NCBI RefSeq assembly: GCF_024207115.1
Contig: NZ_CP100128.1
Coordinates: forward strand, 2,480,001 to 2,544,000
Source of the DNA: Chromobacterium sp. IIBBL 290-4
Lineage (GTDB): Bacteria > Pseudomonadota > Gammaproteobacteria > Burkholderiales > Chromobacteriaceae
DNA: 64,000 nucleotides
Reading direction: 5' to 3'
The notes under the pieces were generated by a model. That model saw only the letters and a program-made list of their open reading frames with translations, ran no database searches and was not told the DNA's origin. This document shows positions 56,726-64,000 of the stretch, one piece after another. Each line of letters begins with the position of its first letter. Position 1 is the first letter of the stretch. The translations under genes were made by a program, and so were the position numbers.

Positions 56726-57838
56726 ATGAATGCTCCGCTGGAAACCACCAACCTGGCCCTGAGCCAGGCTGAGCTTGCCAAGCGCAACGACCTTGCGCTG
56801 CGCAAGCCTTACATCGCCGCCAAACTGGCGCGCATAGCGGAAATGGAAGAGAGGGGCGAGATCAGCCCCATCATCCGGCTGGAGAAGAGCTATCTGTGCA
56901 ATTTCAAGTGCACGCACTGCTCGGCCGAATACTATATGGACCGCCACCTGAAGAACGTGATCAAGGTGGTGGACACCCGCAGCAAGATGGAATACGAAGA
57001 CATCCGCAACCTGTCGCGGCAGGCGGATGAGCTGGGCCTGGCCCGCTTCGTGATCACCGGCGGCGAGCCGCTGGTGATGAAGGATCTGGACGATGTCGTG
57101 GCAGCCATCGATCCGGACAAGCATTATGTGATCGTCGACAGCAATGGCTGGTTCCTCGACCTGGAGCGCGCCAAGCATCTGAAGTCCATCGGCGTGGAAA
57201 AGATCCAGATGTCGCTGGACAGCTTCGTCGAACAGGACCATGACAACTTCCGCAACAAGCCCGGCTCCTACAAGCGGGTGATGCGCGCGGTGGACGCCTG
57301 CCTGGACGCCGGCCTCAACCTGATCCTGTCCACGGTGCTGGTCAAGGGCCGCGCCAAGACCGAAGAATTCCGCCAGATGTGCGAATACTCCACCGCGCGC
57401 GGTTTCGGCCTCTACGTGTCCTACGCCAAGCCCACCGGCTCCTGCACCGAGCATCCGGAATTCGTCATCGACAAGGAAGACGCCGACATCCTGCGCCAGA
57501 TGGAGAAGGAGTACAACGTCTTCACTCATATGACGCCTTCTTACGGCTCGCACAAGGGTTGCATCACGGTGAAGGGCATCATCACCGTCACCTCCACCAT
57601 GGAAGTGACGCCGTGCCCGTATATCGACTTCTCCATCGGCAATCTGCGCGAAACCCCGCTGAAGGAAGTGCTGGCGCGCGGCATGCGCAATCCTTGGCTC
57701 GGGCCGCACCGGCCGGACTGCCTGATCGGCGAAGACCCCAAGTTCATCAAGATCCATACGGAAAAAACCGCGGGCGCGAAATTCCTGCCGCTGCCGTGGG
57801 GGCAGGGCTTCTCCGACGAAGACTCGCTCTACGACTAA
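56726..57838 (+). CDS. Radical SAM/SPASM-like enzyme
   Basis: A 370-residue radical SAM protein. The cluster-binding motif is Cys58-X3-Cys62-X2-Cys65 in YLCNFKCTHCSAEYY, followed by FVITGGEPLVMKDLD, the SAM-binding GGEP. The C-terminal part has further cysteines (SHKGCITVKG, VTPCPYIDFSIGNLRE and RPDCLIGEDP), which suggests a SPASM-type auxiliary cluster. Many such proteins modify peptides, but some act on sugars, for instance as epimerases or dehydratases. Its position within a glycan cluster favours a sugar role. Substrate unknown. Confidence 0.88.
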   Translation: MNAPLETTNLALSQAELAKRNDLALRKPYIAAKLARIAEMEERGEISPIIRLEKSYLCNFKCTHCSAEYYMDRHLKNVIKVVDTRSKMEYEDIRNLSRQADELGLARFVITGGEPLVMKDLDDVVAAIDPDKHYVIVDSNGWFLDLERAKHLKSIGVEKIQMSLDSFVEQDHDNFRNKPGSYKRVMRAVDACLDAGLNLILSTVLVKGRAKTEEFRQMCEYSTARGFGLYVSYAKPTGSCTEHPEFVIDKEDADILRQMEKEYNVFTHMTPSYGSHKGCITVKGIITVTSTMEVTPCPYIDFSIGNLRETPLKEVLARGMRNPWLGPHRPDCLIGEDPKFIKIHTEKTAGAKFLPLPWGQGFSDEDSLYD

Positions 57839-57877
57839 TCGCGGCGCGCAGCCCAAAACACCGTAAAGGCAATCTCG

Positions 57878-58678
57878 ATGAACGCACCAGACATGATCCA
57901 AACCGCGCCGCGTTTCGACGCCCATGGCCGCTGCCTGCCGCATGACGGCACCCAGGCCGCCTGCCATAGCCAGACGCGACGCTACTTCCTGGCCGAGCAG
58001 CCGGCCATAGACTATGCCGCCATTTATCGGCGCACGGTCGCCCAGCTGGGCGAAACGGCGGGCGTGGACGCGGCCGAGTTCGAGCGCCGCGCCCGCGGCA
58101 TCTTCGCGCGGCTGGCCGATGACCCGGCCGCGAGCAATATCCTCAATGGCCCGGCCGTCCCCTTCCTGCTGCCGCAAGCCAGCCACGACGATATCGGCGA
58201 GGCACTGGAAAGCCGCTATCTGCCGGCGGTGGGGCGAGGCTTCGCCGAGGCGCTGCCGGAGTATTGTTTCACCAACCACCATAAGGCAGGCCTGTCCGGC
58301 AAGCTGACGCCGACAGCCGGCGCGAGACACGAGCGCTTGATCGAGGCCATGCGCCGCGGCCCGGTGGTGGGCGTCTACTTTCCCTGCCTGCTGGAGTATT
58401 CGATACCGGCGGCCATAGAGCAGATCGCCGCGCTGCCGGAGTTTTTCCTGCTTGCCGGCGGCTATGACAGCTGCGCCGCCTTCCTCGCCGCGCCCGACCT
58501 GCTGCTGCGCAGGAAGGGTTATCCGCCCTTGCTTTGGCTATCCGGGCTGGATGCGGAAAAAGAAGGCTGCGGCTATCACTTCGAGGCGTATGGCTACGAT
58601 CTGACCTTCAACCGCCGCGTTCATCAAAACATGGCGGCCGAATATTGGGCCAGCGCCCTGGTGGTATTGGCGGAATAA
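57878..58678 (+). CDS. Protein of unknown family in the glycan cluster
   Basis: A 266-residue soluble protein that I do not recognise. It has no signal peptide or membrane segment. Notable stretches are ILNGPAVPFLLP, EYCFTNHHKAGLSGKL, GPVVGVYFPCLLEYSIPAAIEQI and LSGLDAEKEGCGYHFEAYGYDL. Conserved-looking His, Cys and Glu residues hint at an enzyme. Composition and GC fit its neighbours. It lies between a radical SAM gene and an SDR gene, 39 bases after the former and 5 bases before the latter, so it is very probably part of the same operon. Confidence 0.75.
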   Translation: MNAPDMIQTAPRFDAHGRCLPHDGTQAACHSQTRRYFLAEQPAIDYAAIYRRTVAQLGETAGVDAAEFERRARGIFARLADDPAASNILNGPAVPFLLPQASHDDIGEALESRYLPAVGRGFAEALPEYCFTNHHKAGLSGKLTPTAGARHERLIEAMRRGPVVGVYFPCLLEYSIPAAIEQIAALPEFFLLAGGYDSCAAFLAAPDLLLRRKGYPPLLWLSGLDAEKEGCGYHFEAYGYDLTFNRRVHQNMAAEYWASALVVLAE

Positions 58679-58683
58679 AGCGG

Positions 58684-59757
58684 ATGCGCCCGAACAGCTT
58701 GACCATGCGGCCGAGCCGAGAACTGAGTCAGGACCTGGATGCCGCCCTTGGGCGGCAGCCCGACGTGTGGCAGAGCCTGCGCGGCGCGTCGCTGTTCATC
58801 AGCGGCGGCACCGGCTGGTTCGGCCGCTGGTTGCTGGAAACCATCGTTCACGCCAATGCCCGGCTGGGCGCAGGCATCCACGTGCTGGCGCTCAGCCGCG
58901 ACCCGGATGCCTTCGCGCGCCGCGCGCCGCACCTGGCCGCCGATCCGGCCATCCGCTTTCATCGCGGAGATGTGCGCGATTTCGATTTCCCGAGCGGCCA
59001 TTTCAGCCATTTCCTCCATGCGGCCACCACCTCTGCGCATGAAACGTTCCAGGGCGAAACGCCCTTGGGCAAATTCGACACGCTGGTGACCGGCACCCGC
59101 AGGGTGCTGGATTTCGCCGCCGAGGCCGGTCCCGAGCATTTTCTGTTCACCAGCTCCGGCGCGGCCTACGGGACCTCGCCGAGCGGCATGCCGCTGCGGG
59201 AGGACGATCCGGTCGCGCCTGACACCATGAATCCGGTCACGGCGCTGGGACAGGCCAAGCGGGCGGCGGAGTTTCTTTGCGCCGCCTACGCCCAGCAGCA
59301 TGGCTGGCACCTGAGCGTGGCGCGCTGCTTCGCCTTTGTCGGCCCCTTCATGCCGCTGGACATCCATTATGCGATCGGCAATTTCATCCAGTGCGCGCTG
59401 CGGCGAGAGCCTATCATCATTCAAGGGGATGGCTCGCCCTTGCGCTCCTATCTGTACATGGGCGATTTGTCGGTCTGGCTGATGGCTTTGCTGCGGCGCA
59501 AGGGAGAATCGGCTTTGTTCAATGTCGGTTCGGACGAAGCCATTTCCATCGCCGATCTCGCCTATCTGGTGCGCGACCGTTTGCATCCCGGGGGCGAGGT
59601 GAGGATTCTCGGACGTTCTGACGTCAATGTCGGCAATCCGGCGCGAAATCTGTATGTGCCCGATATCGGCCGGGCGCGCGCGGAACTGGGTTTGGAGCCA
59701 TGGACATCGCTGGCCGACGCCATCCAATTCTCCGCCGATGCGTTTATCTCTTCATGA
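58684..59757 (+). CDS. NAD-dependent epimerase/dehydratase-like SDR lacking the catalytic tyrosine
   Basis: A 357-residue extended SDR of the sugar-nucleotide type. The cofactor motif is SGGTGWFGRWLL (glycines at 41-47), the catalytic serine is in FTSSGAAYGTSP (157-158), and the C-terminal part has VFNVGSDE-like FNVGSDEAISIADLAYLV. The YxxxK pair reads Leu188-Gly-Gln-Ala-Lys192: the lysine is kept, the tyrosine is not. It may still bind NAD and sugar nucleotide, or use another acid/base. In yersiniose clusters a related SDR reduces the added branch, so that is one possible role. The start could also be the ATG at 58705. Confidence 0.85.
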   Translation: MRPNSLTMRPSRELSQDLDAALGRQPDVWQSLRGASLFISGGTGWFGRWLLETIVHANARLGAGIHVLALSRDPDAFARRAPHLAADPAIRFHRGDVRDFDFPSGHFSHFLHAATTSAHETFQGETPLGKFDTLVTGTRRVLDFAAEAGPEHFLFTSSGAAYGTSPSGMPLREDDPVAPDTMNPVTALGQAKRAAEFLCAAYAQQHGWHLSVARCFAFVGPFMPLDIHYAIGNFIQCALRREPIIIQGDGSPLRSYLYMGDLSVWLMALLRRKGESALFNVGSDEAISIADLAYLVRDRLHPGGEVRILGRSDVNVGNPARNLYVPDIGRARAELGLEPWTSLADAIQFSADAFISS

Positions 59758-59832
59758 CCTTGCCCGCTTGAAATCGGGCCAGCTTAGCGTTTCTGCCCCG
59801 GGCGGGGCGGGACAACATGAAAGCAAGCCACT

Positions 59833-62800
59833 ATGCAGATCGAAAAAAAATTCTACAACGAGAAGCACCGGCCTTATTACATCTGCGCGCCAGGCTTCAC
59901 CCGGGTGTCCAACGGCGTCCGGGCCATGCACTTGCTGTGCCATTATCTGAACAAATTGGGCGAAGAAGCCTATGTGTTTTCGCCGGAGACCGATCCCAAG
60001 CTCAGGACGCCGTATCTGACCCAGGACATCGTGGACAGGCACAAGGAGACTCAGCGTTCGCCCATCGTGGTGTATCCAGAAGTGGTGCACGGCAATCCGC
60101 TCAATGCCGCGGCCGTGGTCCGCTACATCCTCAACCACCCGGGTTTGCTGGGCGGCCCAAAGGATTATCCCGAGTCTGACATGCTGGTGTTTTGGCACCA
60201 GGATTATGTCGACGCCGCAAAATACGCCGACCCGTCCTTTATATTCATTCCCTCCATCGATACCGGCATTTTCAATAATGACGATAATGCCCATGACGAA
60301 AAACGGGATAAGGTGCTGGTGTATCCCGGTCGCTATAAGCAGGCGCAGCGGGATTACCCCGAGCTGTTTCGCGATTCCATAGTCATCACCTACGACTGGC
60401 CGCAGAGCCATGAGGAGCTGGCTGCCTTGTTGAGACAGGGCAAGGTGCTGTACACCTTCGCCAATTCGGCCATCATTTCCGAGGCCTTGCTGTGCGGTTG
60501 CCCGGTGGTGATCAAAGAGACCGTGTATTCCAAGAAGCCGGAAGAGAGAGCGGGCGTCGCGCTCGGCTTGGCCTTGCCCGGCGCGACTTTTGTCGATACG
60601 CCCGACGGCATTGCTGAAGCGCATGGCAAAACAGCGGATTATCAGCAGGTTTATCACCAGTACCAGCTTGAGTTGCTGGCGCAGCTGGAAAGTTTCATCG
60701 AAAAATCACAGCTATTGCCCAAAGGCGTGGCGAGCGATGTGGTGTTTCCTTCGTTCAAGCCCCAGGTGGTCGAACGCAGCCCGGAGGAAATCCGTTACGA
60801 GGGTTGGCAGCAGGGGCACGCGCTGAATGCCGCCGACGCGCAGCTGCATGCGGAGCGGATGGCGCGCACCTGGACTGGCCAGCCGCGTTTCATCATCATG
60901 ATGCCGCTGACGGCGGAGCGTCTGGCGGATGCGATCAACACGGTCAATGCGGTATCGCAGCAACTCTACAAGCAATGGCAGCTGATTTTCGTCGCCGATT
61001 TCGACGAGCCCAGCGCGGCGTTCCAGAATTCCGAGGTACTGGGCTGGCTGCGGATAGACGACGCCAACGATCCGGCGCAGTTGACTCAGGCTTACGCCGC
61101 CGTGCTCGGCGCTTTGCCATGCGATTGGATGGCCATTCTTCCGCCAGGGGCGGAGCTGGCCGGCAATGCGCTGCTGTCGGTGGCGGACTACGCCGCGCTG
61201 CATCCGGAGTGGCAGGTGATCTATTCCGACAGCGATACGATGCGGGAGGGCGGCCAGTGCGCCGATCCGGTTTTCCGTCCCGACTTCAATCTGGATTGGC
61301 TGCGCGGCAGCGACTATATCGGCCGCAGCGCCTGGTTCCGCCGCGACGCCTTGCAAGAGGCCGGCGCGTTTTCAGGCGCCGGCGCGGATGGTTTCGACGC
61401 CTTGCTGCGCATCCATGATCGTTGCGGCGCGGGGGCGGTCGGTCATATCGCCGATATCCTGCTGCATCTGCCCCCCTGCGTGCAGCGAGGCGAAGAGGCT
61501 GCGCAGGAGAGGGCGCTGGCCGAGCATCTGGCCCGCGAGGGCGGACAAGGCCGTGTGGCGTCCGGCCTGCTTGGCGGCGTTCGCCGCATCCATTACCCCG
61601 CGCCTCAAGCCGCGCGGCTTTCCATCATCGTCTCCGACGAAGGCGAATCTTTCGATCTGTTCGCGTGCATCGATGCCCTGTCCAACGGCTGGGATGGCGT
61701 CGATGCAGAAATCCTGGCGGTCTCGGCGCGGGAGACGATCCCCGCCGACGCCGCGAGAGTAGCCTGCGAGCAGGAGGCCACTCGCCGCGAGCGCTATGCG
61801 CTGGGCGCGGCCGCCGCCCAGGGAGATTTCCTGCTTTTCCTCGACAGCCGGGTTGAGCTGGCCCAGCCGGACGCGGTGGCTACCTTGTTGAGCTTGGCGG
61901 CCAGGCCGCAAGTCGGCGCCGTCGCGCCGCGCTTGCTGCGACCCGACGGCAAGACCATCTGGCGCGGGCCGATCTTGCTGGGGGCGGATGAGGGCGCGGC
62001 CACGCTGTTTGACGGCTGCGATGCGCAAGCGCCCGGCCATTTGCGGCGTCAGCAAGTCGAGCATAGTCCAGGCGCGGTCTTGCTGGATTGTTTGCTTATC
62101 GCCCGCTCCGTTTATCAGCAGATCGGCGGGGTGGACGCGGCCTGGCCCGATGAGCTCAGCGCGGCGGCGGATTTCAGCCTTAAGCTGCGCGCGGCGGGCT
62201 TGCCGCCGTTATGGACGCCTTTCGCGTCCGCGGTGCGCCATGGCGGAAACGACGAGCTAGGCGACGCCGCGGCCTTGCCTTTGCGCTGGCAAGGCCGGTT
62301 GGGCCATGACGGGTCTTACAACCGCCATTTGAGCCTGGATAGCCGGCAAGCCTTCCAGATCGATGATGCGTTTCCGGCGGGATGGGATGGCGCGTTTCAT
62401 GAGCGCAATCGGGTATTGGCGCTGCCGGGCGCGTCGGAGGCCGGCGCGGCCAGAATGTCAGCTCCCTTGCGCAAACTGGCGGAGGAAAGCCAGTGCCAAC
62501 TGACGATGGCGTCCGCAGGGCAGCGTTTGCCCCGCGAAGGGGAGTTCGAACGCTTGGCGCCGAATACGGTGCTGATGACGGCACGGTTCGAGCCGGAGCA
62601 ACTGGATAGATTGCGCGGGCTTAAGCAAAGCCGGCCGGATTTGCTGTCGGTATTGCTGGTGGATGGCATGGAGTCCGGCGCCGATATGAGTCCGCGCTAT
62701 GGCATGGCCTACCTTCAGGCGCTGGCGCGCGAGGCGGATCGGATCATCGTGCCCACCGAGACGCTGCGGCAGCAGCTCGGCGGCTTGGCGGCGGACGTCA

Positions 62801-63375
62801 GATTGATTCCAAGCGCTTTGGACGAGGCCTGCTGGGAGGGGGTGATTTCGCTGCGCCGCACCGGCAGCCGTCCACGCTTGGGTTGGGTGGGAACGGCGGT
62901 GGAGGCTGAGGATTTGCTGCTGCTCAGCGGCGTGATGCTGGCGACGGTCGCCGAGGTGGACTGGATCGTATTGGGCGAATGCCCTGAGGTGATCAAGCCG
63001 TATCTGGCGGAATGCCACGCCTATGATCTGGACAGCGAGGGTTTCCCCCGAAAATTGGCCAGCTTGGGCTTGGACCTGGCGGTGCTGCCCAAGGTGGAGG
63101 AGGGGGGCGACGAAACCGCTCGCACCCTGCGCATGCTGCAGTTCGGCATATTGGGCATTCCGGTGATCGCCACTGCGATGGGCGAGCTGCGGGCGGGCGA
63201 GGCGCCGATTACGCGCGTGAGCCGCGATTTGGCCGATTGGGGGCAGGCGGTGCTGCATTTCGCGCGCGATCCTGAAGCCGCCGCCCAGGCCGGCGACGCC
63301 TTGAGCGGCTGGGTGAGGGCGAATCGTCTGTTGAGTCAGCACTTGCCCTCATGGCTGCGGGCAATCAGCCGATAA
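59833..63375 (+). CDS. Giant multi-domain glycosyltransferase
   Basis: An 1180-residue soluble protein with four glycosyltransferase-like parts. Residues about 1-320 look GT-B-like (APGFTRVSNGVRAMHLLCHYL; NSAIISEALLCGCPVVI). Residues about 350-580 are GT2-like with DWMAILPPGAEL and VIYSDSDTMREGGQCADPVFRPDFNLDWL, where the usual SDED is changed to SDSD. Residues about 595-830 form a second GT2-like part (FLLFLDSRVELAQPDAVATL and GAVAPRLLRPDGKTIWRGP). The last 300 residues resemble a GT4 C-terminal half (RPRLGWVGTAVEAEDLL). Such chains of domains assemble repeated or alternating glycans. The ribosome binding site is weak. Confidence 0.85.
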   Translation: MQIEKKFYNEKHRPYYICAPGFTRVSNGVRAMHLLCHYLNKLGEEAYVFSPETDPKLRTPYLTQDIVDRHKETQRSPIVVYPEVVHGNPLNAAAVVRYILNHPGLLGGPKDYPESDMLVFWHQDYVDAAKYADPSFIFIPSIDTGIFNNDDNAHDEKRDKVLVYPGRYKQAQRDYPELFRDSIVITYDWPQSHEELAALLRQGKVLYTFANSAIISEALLCGCPVVIKETVYSKKPEERAGVALGLALPGATFVDTPDGIAEAHGKTADYQQVYHQYQLELLAQLESFIEKSQLLPKGVASDVVFPSFKPQVVERSPEEIRYEGWQQGHALNAADAQLHAERMARTWTGQPRFIIMMPLTAERLADAINTVNAVSQQLYKQWQLIFVADFDEPSAAFQNSEVLGWLRIDDANDPAQLTQAYAAVLGALPCDWMAILPPGAELAGNALLSVADYAALHPEWQVIYSDSDTMREGGQCADPVFRPDFNLDWLRGSDYIGRSAWFRRDALQEAGAFSGAGADGFDALLRIHDRCGAGAVGHIADILLHLPPCVQRGEEAAQERALAEHLAREGGQGRVASGLLGGVRRIHYPAPQAARLSIIVSDEGESFDLFACIDALSNGWDGVDAEILAVSARETIPADAARVACEQEATRRERYALGAAAAQGDFLLFLDSRVELAQPDAVATLLSLAARPQVGAVAPRLLRPDGKTIWRGPILLGADEGAATLFDGCDAQAPGHLRRQQVEHSPGAVLLDCLLIARSVYQQIGGVDAAWPDELSAAADFSLKLRAAGLPPLWTPFASAVRHGGNDELGDAAALPLRWQGRLGHDGSYNRHLSLDSRQAFQIDDAFPAGWDGAFHERNRVLALPGASEAGAARMSAPLRKLAEESQCQLTMASAGQRLPREGEFERLAPNTVLMTARFEPEQLDRLRGLKQSRPDLLSVLLVDGMESGADMSPRYGMAYLQALAREADRIIVPTETLRQQLGGLAADVRLIPSALDEACWEGVISLRRTGSRPRLGWVGTAVEAEDLLLLSGVMLATVAEVDWIVLGECPEVIKPYLAECHAYDLDSEGFPRKLASLGLDLAVLPKVEEGGDETARTLRMLQFGILGIPVIATAMGELRAGEAPITRVSRDLADWGQAVLHFARDPEAAAQAGDALSGWVRANRLLSQHLPSWLRAISR

Positions 63376-63389
63376 AGAGTAAGTCGGCC

Positions 63390-63407
63390 GGCTGCGGGGG
63401 CGCAGCC
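63390..63407 (+). terminator. Hairpin after the giant glycosyltransferase gene
   Basis: GGCTGCG and CGCAGCC form a 7-bp stem with a GGGG loop, 14 bases after the stop codon. No T run follows. Confidence 0.4.
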
Positions 63408-63478
63408 GCTCGGATCACCCAAGCGCGCGGTCTTCGCCGCGGGTTTTATTCAGTTCACAGGATTGCGGATTCATGGCG

Positions 63479-63508
63479 GGCGAGAGGGGAAGGTTCCCGG
63501 CTCTCGCC
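63479..63508 (+). repeat. Nested hairpin in the leader of the B12-radical SAM gene
   Basis: GGCGAGAG / CTCTCGCC encloses GGGAA / TTCCC with a two-base loop and slight asymmetry. It ends 23 bases before the start codon, just upstream of the GGAGGG ribosome binding site, and could serve as terminator or leader structure. Confidence 0.5.
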
Positions 63509-63531
63509 GGCGATGGATAGTGGAGGGTAGG

Positions 63532-64000
63532 ATGAAGAAACTTTTGCTGGTTGTGCCCATGCACATTTCCTGGGACTCGTTCACCAAGCCTGAGTATTAC
63601 AATGTGCAATTGACCAAGGCTGACGGGAAGGTCTACAACATCCCCCGAACCGACCTGCCCTTGGGCCCCTTGTCCATTTCGGCGTACCTGAAGAAATTCG
63701 TCGATGTCGAGGTCAAGCTGATCGACTTCAACGCCGAGGTCAATGCCCTGGACGCCGTGCCTTTCGATTGCTTCGAGTCCTTGTGCCGTCATTTTTTCCA
63801 GCAGGCCGCGGATTTCGCTCCCGACTTTGTCGGCATCTCGTCCTTGTTCAGCCCATCCTTCCCCAACTTCATGGATTGCGGGCGCATGGCGAAGGAAGTT
63901 TGGCCGGACAGCATCGTAGTGGGCGGAGGCAATATCCCGACCAACAGCTACGAGCAGATTTACCGCGATATGGGCTGCACCTTTTTCGACGCGCTGTGCT
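63532..64000 (+). CDS. B12-binding radical SAM protein, N-terminal part
   Basis: Only the first 156 codons are inside the window; the gene runs off the right edge. The segments KKLLLVVPMHISWDSF, RTDLPLGPLSISAYLKKF, VKLIDFNAEV, DFVGISSLFSPSFP and DSIVVGGGNIPTN are typical of the cobalamin-binding domain that precedes the radical SAM domain in this superfamily. Members carry out methylations and ring or carbon-skeleton changes on unactivated carbons. GGAGGG precedes the ATG. The catalytic CxxxCxxC motif lies beyond the window. Confidence 0.85.
   Translation, partial: MKKLLLVVPMHISWDSFTKPEYYNVQLTKADGKVYNIPRTDLPLGPLSISAYLKKFVDVEVKLIDFNAEVNALDAVPFDCFESLCRHFFQQAADFAPDFVGISSLFSPSFPNFMDCGRMAKEVWPDSIVVGGGNIPTNSYEQIYRDMGCTFFDALC

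Overview
The window looks like a chromosomal segment of a Chromobacterium-type betaproteobacterium (Neisseriales). It is GC-rich throughout. It carries the smc, zipA and ligA genes, a LigA longer than usual of the kind found in Neisseriales, and a hemP-receptor-hmuSTUV heme operon in the same order as the chuPRSTUV operon known from C. violaceum. No rRNA, tRNA, CRISPR array, phage or complete insertion sequence was recognised.

Bases 1-6720: the end of a GABA aminotransferase gene, then a self-contained tetR-MFP-RND-tolC efflux operon on the minus strand with a palindromic operator upstream. Bases 6810-14640: argB, a CBS-domain protein, and a glutaryl-CoA module made of a divergent IclR regulator, glutaryl-CoA dehydrogenase, a CaiB-type CoA transferase and ETF:ubiquinone oxidoreductase. 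These act in sequence: acyl activation, FAD-linked oxidation, and electron delivery to quinone. A hypothetical gene with a structured leader and a DUF4870 membrane protein follow. Bases 14847-17614: a DUF3820 protein, an RbgA/YlqF GTPase, a Ser/Ala/Gly-rich hypothetical protein, RuvX and YqgE.

Bases 17753-30730: smc, then a REP-like repeat cluster with a NarK-type transporter and a MarR regulator lying between smc and zipA-ligA, then a TPR protein, galU and hpt. Bases 30756-35333: a hybrid histidine kinase and a response regulator. Bases 35443-47214: two iron-acquisition systems. One is the heme operon (hemP, TonB receptor, hmuSTUV) with a perfect 19-bp Fur box. The other is a catecholate-type TonB receptor with a DUF2218 protein and a binding-protein/permease/ATPase set, with Fur-like sites upstream. 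Then comes a methylthioinosine phosphorylase.

Bases 48387-64000 (the cluster runs off the window): a surface-glycan cluster. rfbF-rfbG-rfbH make a CDP-4-keto-3,6-dideoxyhexose. They are followed without gaps by a NeuB/SAF protein fused to a cupin, an acetolactate-synthase-like thiamine-diphosphate enzyme, a sugar C-methyltransferase, a GDP-mannose-hydrolase-like Nudix protein, a radical SAM enzyme, a protein of unknown family, an SDR lacking its catalytic tyrosine, a 1180-residue multi-domain glycosyltransferase and the start of a B12-binding radical SAM protein. This combination suggests a branched-chain or higher-carbon deoxysugar, and it is the best candidate in the window for an undescribed pathway. 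The product is inferred, not shown.
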